Shown here: positions 18,405 to 26,738 of the stretch, piece after piece | Layout of the letters: every line of letters starts with the position of its first letter | Position numbering within the stretch: the stretch's first letter is position 1 | NCBI GenBank assembly: GCA_947448735.1 | Contig: CANFOS010000008.1 | Location: 62,001 to 126,000, forward strand | Direction: 5' to 3' | Origin: Comamonadaceae bacterium | GTDB lineage: Bacteria; Pseudomonadota; Gammaproteobacteria; Burkholderiales; Burkholderiaceae_C | DNA: 64,000 bases | The notes under the pieces: model-generated | Database searches by the model: none | The model's input: only the letters and a program-made list of their open reading frames with translations | Told to the model about the DNA's origin: nothing | Position numbers and translations under genes: made by a program

Positions 18405-19199
18405 TCAGTTTGCTGCAAAGAACTGTAGCATCGCGTCGAACGCTTCAGGCCTTTCGGCCATGAATCCGTGCAGGGTGTCTTCATAAACCAGCATTTGAGA
18501 ATGGGGTATGCGACTGCCGATGTCCTGACTCTGCTCAAGGGTGGTGATGATGTCGTTTTGACCGATGAGTATTTGCGTCGGGCACTGAATGTCGCACAGA
18601 CGGTCGCGGGAATCGTGGGTCAGCAAACTGTGGCCCGTATGAAGATAGCCATGCAGTGGTCGGTTGACCTGAAGCATGGCGTTAACAGATTGTTCGATTT
18701 TTTCCTGATTCAACTCGCAGTAGCGTTCGGAGTAGAAGTAGGTCAATAGGCCCAGGAGGAAGCTGCGGTCAATGCCTGTCGCCTTGGCTGACGCCATCCA
18801 CCATTGAACCATGTGGCGGCCGCGGGGGCCAAGATGTGCAAAGGTTGATGTCATCGCCAAGCTTCGAACGCTGTCAGGCCCCAGGATAGCCATCCACTGA
18901 GCAATGGCACCGCCCAAAGATTTACCCATCACATGAGCACGCTGAATGCCCAACGCCTGCATCAGCCCCAGCGCATCTTTGGCCAGCATCTGGGTTGTGT
19001 AAGGCGTGTCGGGTGCATCAGTGCCGCCTATGCCGCGGTTGTCAAAAGCCAAGACCTTGAATTTTTGGGCGGCACGATCAAGCTGCTGACCCCAGGAAGA
19101 CCAGTTTCCGCTGGCGTATCCACCCACCATGACCAGCCAGTCGCCTTCACCTTGCACGGTGTAATTCATCATCAGATCACCGACCTTGATACGGGGCAT
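18405..19199 (-). CDS. alpha/beta-hydrolase fold protein
   Basis: A 264-residue hydrolase. The nucleophile elbow is GKSLGGA (in HVMGKSLGGAIAQW). The oxyanion segment is VMVGGYASGNWSSW. The fold also shows FDNRGIGGTDAPD and a C-terminal DTLHGFMAERPEAFD that supplies the catalytic His. Overall it resembles 3-oxoadipate enol-lactonase or ring-cleavage C-C hydrolase relatives, but the substrate is undetermined. It precedes the Bug receptor gene. Its first ~107 coding bases and ~77 upstream bases are duplicated at 20752-20937. Confidence 0.88.
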   Translation of the reverse strand: MPRIKVGDLMMNYTVQGEGDWLVMVGGYASGNWSSWGQQLDRAAQKFKVLAFDNRGIGGTDAPDTPYTTQMLAKDALGLMQALGIQRAHVMGKSLGGAIAQWMAILGPDSVRSLAMTSTFAHLGPRGRHMVQWWMASAKATGIDRSFLLGLLTYFYSERYCELNQEKIEQSVNAMLQVNRPLHGYLHTGHSLLTHDSRDRLCDIQCPTQILIGQNDIITTLEQSQDIGSRIPHSQMLVYEDTLHGFMAERPEAFDAMLQFFAAN

Positions 19200-19441
19200 A
19201 AAAGTACTTTCTGCAATCTAAAAAACACTCAAATCGATAGATCTGATGACAAATTTAGCATAATTAAAGGAGATAAACGATATAGCCAGCTCGCCCCATC
19301 GCCAACCGGCAGCCACTTGGCGGGACTTAAACTGACGGGGATCGAGAAGGGGTATGAAGACCTTTGCCAGATTGAGGTGATGCCAACCGAATAACGGTTT
19401 GGCGGCAACCTGAAGACACCATCATCTGCAAGTACTCTTTT
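19200..19441. other. non-coding gap upstream of the alpha/beta hydrolase
   Basis: The first ~77 bases (to about 19276) are the upstream region shared with the duplicate at 20860-20937 and probably contain the hydrolase promoter. The remaining bases, about 19277-19441, show no recognisable gene. Confidence 0.5.
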
Positions 19442-20422
19442 TCAGTGCTTGTGCGCGCTGTGGTCGTGTGAATCAGAACCCTTAGCTGTAGGCGCAAGTT
19501 GGTGAGTCCCCGTACTTTCTTGAACAACAAGCTGTCCTTTCATGCCTGATTCAAAATGACCTGGCACCAAACAAGCCATCTGTAAGTTTTGGCTTTTGTC
19601 AAAACGAATGACCCATTCTTTGGTTTTGCCAGGCTGAACACTCAATGCAAGAACGTTGCTGCTGGAGCGATGGTCATGCGAATCAGTGTGCCCGGCCTTT
19701 TGAGTAGCCGCTTGCTTCATTTCGGCCGAATGTATTTTGAGAGACTCTTGCGATCCTAAAACCATTTCGTGAGATAGTTTGCCGCTGTTATGAACCACGA
19801 ATTTAATGGTTTCACCGGCATTGACTGTCAATTGATCCGGTGAAAAACGCATCGTGTCGTTCATGTCAATATCAATGCTGCGAGAAACTGTCAGTGCAAT
19901 CGGTGGCGTATCTGCTTCATGAGCCTCGTGTGCATCGACTTGAGCTACACCATGTGCATGCCCGACCGCGGCCCACTGAGGATTCTTCTCAAAGGCTTGA
20001 TAGGCTGTCCAACTGCTGGCCGTGACCACGATACCCATCCCCAGTGCGTAGACCACCAAGGCGCGATGAACACGGATTTGCAAACTAAAGACGAGAGCAA
20101 CTATAGACATCACAAAGCCCAAAGGAACTACCCAAGAGCTTCTTGCGGGCGAGTCTGGAAAGTGCTGTAGACCGCCGGTAAAAAAGCCCAAGCCAATGGA
20201 CAACAAAGTACCGACCCAGAGAGATTCAAACAAACCAGTTTTGCTATCTTGGTGACGATGCTCCATCCAAGCACCCACCACAAAAAGGACGATGCCTGCT
20301 GCCGCGGTCCACAGCGAACGCTCACCGCTGAAGAAGCCGTGATTGACCGCGCCAGAAATAAAACTTATTCCTGAGTACTTAAGCAGCATTGCGCTGTGTT
20401 GAACTTCAAACGATGCTTTCAT
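19442..20422 (-). CDS. membrane protein fused to a C-terminal cupredoxin domain
   Basis: A 326-residue protein with two parts. Residues of about 11-140 form roughly five membrane helices. After a His-rich linker (GHAHGVAQVDAHEAHEA), residues of about 180-302 are a cupredoxin resembling CopI-type copper-resistance proteins: MRFSPDQLTVNAGETIKFVV, then SHEMVLG, then ACLVPGHFESGM. Likely type-1 copper ligands are H218, C284, H289 and M294. The tail SDSHDHSAHKH and the HTDSHDH loop could bind further metal. Stand-alone periplasmic cupredoxins are usual, so fusion to a membrane domain is uncommon. A role in copper or silver tolerance is inferred. No regulator or efflux gene is adjacent. Confidence 0.82.
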   Translation of the reverse strand: MKASFEVQHSAMLLKYSGISFISGAVNHGFFSGERSLWTAAAGIVLFVVGAWMEHRHQDSKTGLFESLWVGTLLSIGLGFFTGGLQHFPDSPARSSWVVPLGFVMSIVALVFSLQIRVHRALVVYALGMGIVVTASSWTAYQAFEKNPQWAAVGHAHGVAQVDAHEAHEADTPPIALTVSRSIDIDMNDTMRFSPDQLTVNAGETIKFVVHNSGKLSHEMVLGSQESLKIHSAEMKQAATQKAGHTDSHDHRSSSNVLALSVQPGKTKEWVIRFDKSQNLQMACLVPGHFESGMKGQLVVQESTGTHQLAPTAKGSDSHDHSAHKH

Positions 20423-20614
20423 ATCTTCCTGAGGTTGGTAAATGTGTTCATTTGCACATTTTGAATGGTCTGATGTACCCTGTCAGAAGGAATGACATTT
20501 AAAAGGGCAGCACCAGCCCTGCATCCAACTGTCATTTAAAACGACACCGACCGACCAGGTCAAGCCGATGGCGCGGTAGCTACTTTGAGGAACACGCCGT
20601 AGACCCAAAGTGCA
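20423..20614. other. upstream region of the cupredoxin fusion gene
   Basis: No gene is seen. Two near-identical 12-base direct repeats, TGACATTTAAAA (20493-20504) and TGTCATTTAAAA (20530-20541), lie 37 bases apart and could be regulator sites for the minus-strand gene. I did not find a CueR-type dyad. Confidence 0.35.
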
Positions 20615-20748
20615 TCAAACCCAACCCTGACGCCAGACGCCGTCATCTTGCAGTACACGCCAAGCGATCACTTGAGTGGCTTTAGAAAACACGGCTTCAA
20701 TTTCCACGTTTTCGATCGGGTCGGTCGGCAGCGGGGCGAATCACGCGG
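20615..20748 (-). pseudogene. duplicated 3' fragment of the Trp-rich TIGR02450 gene
   Basis: This segment copies the 3' end of the gene at 23325-23546. The stretch of roughly 103 bases from about 20621 matches 23329-23431 base for base by eye, including the stop side. Further along it loses two bases relative to the original, which breaks the frame. Only about the last 47 codons are represented. It ends at the sequence GCTGACC, where it joins the hydrolase fragment. Confidence 0.85.
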
Positions 20749-20937
20749 CTGACCCCAGGACCGGTTTCCGCTGGCGTATCCAGCTACCATCACCAGTCAG
20801 TCGCCTTCACATTACACGGTGTAATTCATCGTCAGATCACCGACCTTGATACGGGGCATAAGCGTACTTTCTGCAATCTAAAAAACACTCAAATCGATAG
20901 ATCTGATGACCAATTTAGCTCAGTTAAATGAGATAAG
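20749..20937 (-). pseudogene. duplicated 5' fragment of the alpha/beta-hydrolase gene with its upstream region
   Basis: This segment copies 19087-19276: the first ~36 codons plus ~77 upstream bases. The start codon is kept (20857-20859), but the frame reads MPRIKVGDLTMNYTV and then stops, because a Gln codon has become TAA. About 15 differences over roughly 185 bases make it more diverged than the neighbouring TIGR02450 fragment. It is therefore a relic, not a gene. Confidence 0.85.
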
Positions 20938-21159
20938 GCCATGGTTTTTGCTGACCTTGCCGACTTCCAGCGTTTGATGGCGATTATTTTTGGTTGCTGA
21001 CTGCACATGGTTAGGTACGACTAACTCGTTGACGGAAATCTTTGCAGAAGAACGGTGCCGGCCAGCTAGAAAACGCAACCCCTAAAGAGGTTTACTCAGG
21101 CTTGCCCCTGACTTGACGAGGTGAAATCAAAGAAAAGTAAACGCGCTAGATCGAGGATT
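20938..21159. other. non-coding gap between the duplication scar and the caspase-like gene
   Basis: These 222 bases contain no frame that I can support, and no clear terminator or repeat. Confidence 0.4.
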
Positions 21160-23064
21160 TCAGGGGGCTCGAGTGAAGTAAAAATCACCAACGACCTGAT
21201 CGTAGATTGCTGGTACTTGGTCGTGCCCAACTGACTTGGCCAAATTGACGACCTCGTTTCTGACATTTCTGACAACCCGATCCACACTGACGCCAGGCTT
21301 TCGAATTTCTCGGAGAAAAACCCGAGTGAACAATCCATTGCGATCTGTGTCTTTCGGCCCAAGCTGATCCAGTGCTTGCTGGCCTACGCCCGCTGAAAAA
21401 ATGATCATTTGACCCGTCGCTGCAGTCGTCGGTGCTAGGCCACGCCCGCCAATGGATCTTCCCGCACCCTTAAAAGGATTGTCGCGACATGCATCGATCA
21501 CTGCCAGTGTAAATTTGGCTCTGCGCTCCACCATCTCGTCCAACAAGCGCTGCAATTGAATGGCATCGTCTTTAACTTGAGCTTCGCTTTCACCGCCTAT
21601 GTCAATTGGCAATAAATAATTGGCTGCACCCAATTGAACCCCATGTCCTGCATAGAAAAAAAGTACCTCATCGCCACCGTTTATTGTTGCCGAAAAACTT
21701 CGAATAGATGCCTTCATTTCCTTCTCGGTTGCATCAAGTCTGATCGTGACTTGATACCCATAAGACCTCAATGCTGAGGCCATAGCTGTTGCGTCTTCTT
21801 TGGCATTTTTTAGCCTTGAAACGCTTTGATAATTATCATTTCCAAAAATTAAGGCTTTCCTGACACCTTTATCGCTTGACTGTTGCGATTTAACTAAATT
21901 ATTTGAATTTGAATTCGACGATATATAAGATTGACTAACTTCAGCTTTGGCTACTGCAGATTCAGCTTTTATGGGTGGTATGGAGCCTGTTGATTCGTAA
22001 ATTGTTCGCGGTATCAACGCCAGGTTTTCGCGCGCAATTTTTTTAACTGCAGGGCTAAACTGTGGCAAATCAAGTAGTTTTTTATAAAGTCTTGCGGCTG
22101 ATACCTCATCTTTATTGGTACCCAAGCCATTTTGAAAGAGCCATGCCAGATTGGAAATCGAACTGGGCTCATCTCCAAGGTCTCCAAGTTCAAACCAATA
22201 TTTCGCTTCTTCATAATCTTTTTTTGACGCGCAGTAGCTATGGTAGTAGCCTGCGTACGCAAAAAAATCAACTGGCGATTTGCATTCCATCGGCTTTCCA
22301 TTGCCTGCTGATGCTCGGCAGCGCATTTTTAGATAGTTCGGGTCGCTTTGCAATGATTGTTTAGCAAAACCAGCCCACATGTTTGCCTGTTTAAGAAGGT
22401 CTTCACTTTTTGAACAGCCGCTCGCTTCCTCCATCATCGGTGGCATAAGAGCCCCTTTCGAGTTGGAATTGGCAGTGACTCCTGAAGTCACTTGTAGGGC
22501 GGGTTTTTCCTCATTGGCCGCTGTTCCGCGATCAAGCAATGCGATATTCGCCTTATTTATTCTGATACTCGTGGGGGTCGCGTCTTTGGCATCGAGTGCA
22601 GTTTTATAAAGACTTTTGGCTTTTTCCAAGTCGAGTTCAACCCCCAAGCCGTTTTGATACATCCATGCCAAATTGTGTATCGCTGATATGTCTCCAGCCT
22701 TCACCGCCCAATCGAGCCAGTACTTTGCTTCGATAAAATTCTGGCCGACTTCAATCTTTTTTCCATACAAGCTGCTACTGCATCCAGTTAAATAGAACCA
22801 ACCGAGAGTCGCAATATTGGCTCTTGCAGCATTTAAAATAGTTTGCTGTCCAATTTGATAAGAAGCAACTGCGTTTTCAGCTATCGCACCAACCATCTCA
22901 AATCGATCGCAGGTCGTAAATTGTCCGTTCGGCTCTATTGAAACTCCGGTCAGAGGGGTTGCTTGCAGCTGAGGTGACCCGGTTAAAAAGCATCCTGAAA
23001 TCAAGAGGAAAGCAAGGGCCTTGAACCTGTAACGATATGCAAAAAATTTAAATATTTTTTCCAC
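21160..23064 (-). CDS. caspase-family (peptidase C14) lipoprotein with Sel1-like repeats
   Basis: A 634-residue protein. A signal peptide ends in the lipobox ISGC (C25), so it is probably a lipoprotein. Two Sel1-like repeat blocks follow (AKYWLDWAVKAGDISAIHNLAWMYQNGLG and EAKYWFELGDLGDEPSSISNLAWLFQNGLG regions). The C-terminal ~240 residues are a caspase fold starting KALIFGNDNYQSVSRLKNA, with likely catalytic H474 (FFYAGHGVQ) and C526 (VIDACRDNPF), and ending VPAIYDQVVGDFYF. Its base composition is visibly richer in A/T than its neighbours, suggesting acquisition. Bacterial caspase homologues act in proteolytic signalling or defence, but the role here is unknown. No partner effector gene is adjacent. 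Confidence 0.9.
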   Translation of the reverse strand: MEKIFKFFAYRYRFKALAFLLISGCFLTGSPQLQATPLTGVSIEPNGQFTTCDRFEMVGAIAENAVASYQIGQQTILNAARANIATLGWFYLTGCSSSLYGKKIEVGQNFIEAKYWLDWAVKAGDISAIHNLAWMYQNGLGVELDLEKAKSLYKTALDAKDATPTSIRINKANIALLDRGTAANEEKPALQVTSGVTANSNSKGALMPPMMEEASGCSKSEDLLKQANMWAGFAKQSLQSDPNYLKMRCRASAGNGKPMECKSPVDFFAYAGYYHSYCASKKDYEEAKYWFELGDLGDEPSSISNLAWLFQNGLGTNKDEVSAARLYKKLLDLPQFSPAVKKIARENLALIPRTIYESTGSIPPIKAESAVAKAEVSQSYISSNSNSNNLVKSQQSSDKGVRKALIFGNDNYQSVSRLKNAKEDATAMASALRSYGYQVTIRLDATEKEMKASIRSFSATINGGDEVLFFYAGHGVQLGAANYLLPIDIGGESEAQVKDDAIQLQRLLDEMVERRAKFTLAVIDACRDNPFKGAGRSIGGRGLAPTTAATGQMIIFSAGVGQQALDQLGPKDTDRNGLFTRVFLREIRKPGVSVDRVVRNVRNEVVNLAKSVGHDQVPAIYDQVVGDFYFTRAP

Positions 23065-23324
23065 GCTTTAACCTTTTAATGGATCGCCTCAACAAAAATC
23101 ATCAGCGAATGCTACAGCGAACAAGCAAAGAAGCAAAATGATGCAGACAAAGAATGGGGACGTTACTTGGCACATTACTTTCCCGCTGGTCTTTTTTCGG
23201 TGGATGTGTTGCGTGGGTGAGTCGATGAAATCGCGTTCGTCGATTGCACCGAACTGACATCAATCTTGAGCAGCCACGATCTGAAGGAAGATGGTTCGGC
23301 GAGAAGGCCGTTCCGGCCGACCTG
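23065..23324. other. non-coding gap upstream of the caspase-like gene
   Basis: No supported gene. It contains the motif TGGGGACGTTACTTGGCACA (23156-23175), which reminds me of sequences bordering REP-associated transposases, but no transposase is present. It may be a mobile-element footprint. Confidence 0.3.
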
Positions 23325-23546
23325 TCAAAGCCAACCCTGACGCCAGACGCCGTCATCTTGCAGTACACGCCAAGCGATCACTTGAGTGGCTTTAGAAAAC
23401 ACGGCTTCAATTTCCACGTTTTCGATCGGGTCGTTGGGCAGGTCGGGTTGAATCACGCGGCTGACCAGGAAGTGCTTTTGTTTCGCTTGGGGCGTGACCG
23501 CCGTCCATTTGGTGAGCAGCAGCTTTTTGGGATTCAGGGGGTTCAT
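23325..23546 (-). CDS. Trp-rich conserved protein of the TIGR02450 family
   Basis: A 73-residue protein: MNPLNPKKLLLTKWTAVTPQ at the start, then KHFLVSRVI, a variable acidic stretch, VEIEAVFSK, and WRVLQDDGVWRQGWL at the end. This matches the small family TIGR02450, whose members share NPKKLL.SKWTAV and a terminal W..GW. Function is unknown. It ends 9 bases before the MltB start on the same strand reading direction reversed (it lies downstream of mltB), so the two may be cotranscribed. Its 3' end was copied to 20615-20748. Confidence 0.85.
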   Translation of the reverse strand: MNPLNPKKLLLTKWTAVTPQAKQKHFLVSRVIQPDLPNDPIENVEIEAVFSKATQVIAWRVLQDDGVWRQGWL

Positions 23547-23555
23547 GGCCTTGGG

Positions 23556-24683
23556 TTACTTGCTGTTTTTCAGTTCCTGCGCCACAGCCTGCCCCAGTTC
23601 AATGACCGCCATGGCGTAGTAACTGCTCCAGTTGTAACGGGTGATGGCGTAAAAGTTTTCTGTGCCTGCCACGTACTGCGGCGTGTCCGGCCCGTTGAGC
23701 AGTTCGATCAGGGCCAGTGGGCCTGAATGCGCCAGCCCGGCGCCGTCCAGCACAGCGCCTTTGGCAGTGAAGCTGGCGGTGCTGAAGGTGGGCAGAATGT
23801 CTGGCGCCATCAGGGCGTCCATGTCCAGGCTGGTTTTGTCGAAAGTAACGGGGTAGTGGGTGGGCATGCCGGGCTGCCAGTTGAAGGTCTTGAAGTAGCT
23901 GGCAACCGAGCCAATCACATCGGCGGGGCTGTTCCACAGGTCAATCTTGCCGTCGCCGTCAAAGTCAACCGCGTACTTGGCCACGCTAGAGGGCATGAAC
24001 TGCGGCATGCCCATGGCGCCTGCAAAGCTGCCGCGCGGCTCAAGTGGGTCTGCGCTGCGGCGGCTCTGCAGGCTCAAAAATTGTTCGACTTCGCCTTTGA
24101 AAAATTCGCTGCGTTCTTTTGCGCGCGGGTGACTGGCTGGAAAGTCAAAGGCCAATGTTGTCAGGGCATCCAGCACCCGAAAGCTCCCGGTGTCGCGACC
24201 ATAAATGGTTTCAACGCCGATGATGCCGATGATGATGTCGATCGGCACACCGTATTCTTTTTCGGCGCGCTCCAGCGTTGCCTGGTTGGCCTGCCAAAAC
24301 TTTACTCCTGCAGCGATGCGGACCGGGTCAATAAAGCGGCTGCGGTAAATGCGCCAGTTTTTGACAAAGGGTTTGGCCGCCGGTTGCATCAGTTTGACGA
24401 CCGTGGCGCTGTAGCGCGCTTGACCGATGGCGCTCTTTACCCAAGCAGGATCCAGGTCGCGCCGTGCGGCCAGGTCGCCAGCAAACGCCATGACCTCCGG
24501 TCGGGTGGCGTACAGCGGGCCAGCACTGTTGCGCTGCATGGCTGTCTGCCGGGAGCTTGAACCGGGCCGCTTTGAGAGGTGTTTTTTGGCGTCATTTTGG
24601 CCCTTGGCCCAGGTATTACCTAGGCAAGCAGCTCCTAAAAAAAGAGCAATTAAAACGCTAAGAGCGTGCCTTGAAAATATCAT
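23556..24683 (-). CDS. mltB: lytic murein transglycosylase B
   Basis: A 375-residue peptidoglycan-cleaving enzyme. An N-terminal signal (MIFSRHALSVLIALFLGAAC) carries a Cys in a lipobox-like context. The catalytic domain shows the MltB motif EYGVPIDIIIGIIGVETIYGRDTGSFRVLDAL, with the catalytic Glu in GVETIYG. PRGSFAGAMGMPQFMPSSVAKYAVDFDGDGKIDLW follows, and the end is VAGTENFYAITRYNWSSYYAMAVIELGQAV. Length is usual for the family. The signal-peptide coding region resembles part of an interspersed repeat (24621-24651). It lies 9 bases after the transglutaminase gene on the same strand, possibly in the same transcript. Confidence 0.95.
   Translation of the reverse strand: MIFSRHALSVLIALFLGAACLGNTWAKGQNDAKKHLSKRPGSSSRQTAMQRNSAGPLYATRPEVMAFAGDLAARRDLDPAWVKSAIGQARYSATVVKLMQPAAKPFVKNWRIYRSRFIDPVRIAAGVKFWQANQATLERAEKEYGVPIDIIIGIIGVETIYGRDTGSFRVLDALTTLAFDFPASHPRAKERSEFFKGEVEQFLSLQSRRSADPLEPRGSFAGAMGMPQFMPSSVAKYAVDFDGDGKIDLWNSPADVIGSVASYFKTFNWQPGMPTHYPVTFDKTSLDMDALMAPDILPTFSTASFTAKGAVLDGAGLAHSGPLALIELLNGPDTPQYVAGTENFYAITRYNWSSYYAMAVIELGQAVAQELKNSK
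24621..24651 (-). repeat. possible partial family-I repeat in the mltB signal-peptide region
   Basis: Read in the mltB sense, ATTGCTCTTTTTTTAGGAGC and the next bases match ATTGCTATTACTTCAGGAGC of the intergenic copy from 57444 at most positions, but only for about 30 bases. The second half of the repeat is absent. Chance similarity in a T-rich hydrophobic-coding stretch is possible. Confidence 0.35.
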
Positions 24684-24692
24684 TCGGTCATT

Positions 24693-26738
24693 TTACGCAG
24701 GCCATACCAGCGCAGTGAACTGTTGCCTGAGCTGGTGGAGTTGCTGGCCAGACGCCGAGGCCCTGGCGTAGCGTTGCGCCTCCAGTTGCATCAACCAGGT
24801 CTGCAGCGCTTCATACTGGCTGCCATACCGCGCCTGCAACAGGGTGGCCAGTTGGCGCGGTGTGGTCGCTTCAGCCATGTTCTCTGGCGTCACCATGCCG
24901 GCTTTGACCAACTGTTTGCGCGCCTGGTTCAGCAGGCGTAGCCAAGGGTCTTGCTGGTTTCGCTCCCACAGCGACCATAGCGCCCCCATCAGGCTGATGG
25001 CGACGATGATGGCGATCAGCACGATGCTCAGGTCTTGCCAGCTGGGGGATTCAAAACCGATGTTTCTCAAGAGGTCAAGCTGCTTGCTTTGGGTGTAGTT
25101 CAGGACGCGCTGGTTCCAGGCATTGTTGACGGCGTCCCAAACGGCGTGCAACCCGATGGTGAAGCTGGGGCTGATGTTGCTGAGTGCCTGGCCAACTGCG
25201 CCCTGCGGGGCGACCAGTCTTTGCGATGCGCCCGTACGGCCTGGCGAGACCGCGGACGTTGGGTCAACTCGCAGCCAGCCACGCCCCTCGTGCCACACCT
25301 CGGCCCAGGCGTGGGCGTCACTTTGGCGAAGTACCCAAAAGTCGTCAACCGTATTTCGTTCGCCGCCCTGGTAGCCCGTGACAATACGGGCAGGCACGTC
25401 CAGAGCCCGCATCAAGATCACAAAACTCGATGCGATGTGTTCGCAAAAGCCCGCTTTCTTGTCAAACCAGAACTCGTCAGCGGTGTTGGACCCGTACACA
25501 CCGGGCTCCAGGGTGTAGGTGTAGCCGCCGGTGCGCAGTCGGTCGATCACCACCTGAACCAGCTCGGCGCTGCCTGCCTGGGTGTAGCGCGCGTCGCGCC
25601 GTATTTCATTGGCCAAAGCCAGGGTGCGTGGGTTAAAGCTTGGCGGCAGCTCAACAAACTCGCGCAGGCCTATGACGGGTTTTTCAGGCCCGTGCCTGAA
25701 GCTGGTGAAGCTTTGCGCCTTGTAACGAATCAGCTCGCTTGCGGGCTTGTTCAGCATCCACTGCAAATCTGCCTGCATGGCAGTCTGGTAGCCCGACAGT
25801 CGCGGGCTGTTGGGGGTGGCATCCAGCACAAAAAGCCAGGGTCGATTGGTCGGCTCCAGTGTCACTTCGTAGTTGATCGGCTTGCCGGTCACCATCAGGC
25901 CGGCGGTCAGTCTGAAACGGGATGCGACGTCAGGACTTGCGGGGCGCCACTCGCGTCCGTCAAAGTTGGACAGCACCGGGCCGCGCAGGTACATCTCGCG
26001 TTGGGGCGGCGGCTGGCCCTCAAACTTGATGCGCATAGACACGCTGTTGTCAAGCGCTAACTGGGCAACGGTGCCGACTTGCATTGTTTCGCTCAGACCA
26101 CTTTTGCCTCGGACTGTGTCACCGGAAACGCCCCACAGTGGCGACAGCCTGGGAAACAGCACAAACAGCACCACCATGATGGGGGCACCGAGCAGCGTTA
26201 TCCAGCTGGCTGTTTTGGCGGCGTCCATCAGAGGTGGTTTGCCAACCGGCATGTGCGCATTGACCAGCACCGTCAGCAATCCCAATAGGGCGATCAGCAT
26301 GCTGGCGGCGGTGAGCAAAGACTGCGAGTAAAAAAAATTGCTCAACATGCAGAAAAACCCAAGATAAAACACCACAAAAGCATCGCGCCTGGCGCGCAGT
26401 TCAAGTGTTTTCAGGGTCAGCAGCACCACCAGCATCGTGACGCCTGCGCCCAGCCCGATCAGGGTTTTGTGGGTGAGCAGCGTGGCACCGACGGTGATGG
26501 CCAGCAAGCTCAGCACCCACCAGCGGCCGGGTAAGGGCTGGTTGTTGGCGGCCAGGTAGCCGCGCCAAAGCAGCACACCGCTGGCCAGCACAATGCACCA
26601 AAAGGGCAGGTTGACCGCCTGCGGCAACAGCACCCAAGCGATCACCAGCAACAAAAACAGTGTGTCGCGTGTGTCACGCGGCAGGTTTTGCAGCCATGTT
26701 GACAGCTTGGTCAGCACAGGGCCAGTGCCTCCAGGCAT
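24693..26738 (-). CDS. TgpA-like membrane transglutaminase (DUF3488 plus transglutaminase core)
   Basis: A 681-residue membrane protein. About six transmembrane helices occupy the N-terminal ~200 residues (DUF3488 region). A periplasmic transglutaminase-like domain follows, with KKAGFCEHIASSFVILMRALDVPARIVTGYQGG (Cys), SDAHAWAEVW (His) and RVDPTSAV (Asp), the catalytic triad. A C-terminal membrane helix (SIVLIAIIVAISLMGALW) and a helical tail complete it. Pseudomonas TgpA is the reference. Its start overlaps the DUF58 gene end by 28 bases. The MoxR-DUF58-transglutaminase order is a conserved operon, probably for envelope or secreted-protein maturation. Confidence 0.92.
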   Translation of the reverse strand: MPGGTGPVLTKLSTWLQNLPRDTRDTLFLLLVIAWVLLPQAVNLPFWCIVLASGVLLWRGYLAANNQPLPGRWWVLSLLAITVGATLLTHKTLIGLGAGVTMLVVLLTLKTLELRARRDAFVVFYLGFFCMLSNFFYSQSLLTAASMLIALLGLLTVLVNAHMPVGKPPLMDAAKTASWITLLGAPIMVVLFVLFPRLSPLWGVSGDTVRGKSGLSETMQVGTVAQLALDNSVSMRIKFEGQPPPQREMYLRGPVLSNFDGREWRPASPDVASRFRLTAGLMVTGKPINYEVTLEPTNRPWLFVLDATPNSPRLSGYQTAMQADLQWMLNKPASELIRYKAQSFTSFRHGPEKPVIGLREFVELPPSFNPRTLALANEIRRDARYTQAGSAELVQVVIDRLRTGGYTYTLEPGVYGSNTADEFWFDKKAGFCEHIASSFVILMRALDVPARIVTGYQGGERNTVDDFWVLRQSDAHAWAEVWHEGRGWLRVDPTSAVSPGRTGASQRLVAPQGAVGQALSNISPSFTIGLHAVWDAVNNAWNQRVLNYTQSKQLDLLRNIGFESPSWQDLSIVLIAIIVAISLMGALWSLWERNQQDPWLRLLNQARKQLVKAGMVTPENMAEATTPRQLATLLQARYGSQYEALQTWLMQLEAQRYARASASGQQLHQLRQQFTALVWPA

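Noticed and set aside
23150-23180. REP-associated transposase remnant
   Set aside because: Only a short motif reminiscent of such element borders. No transposase frame is present, so I list it only as a note in the gap.
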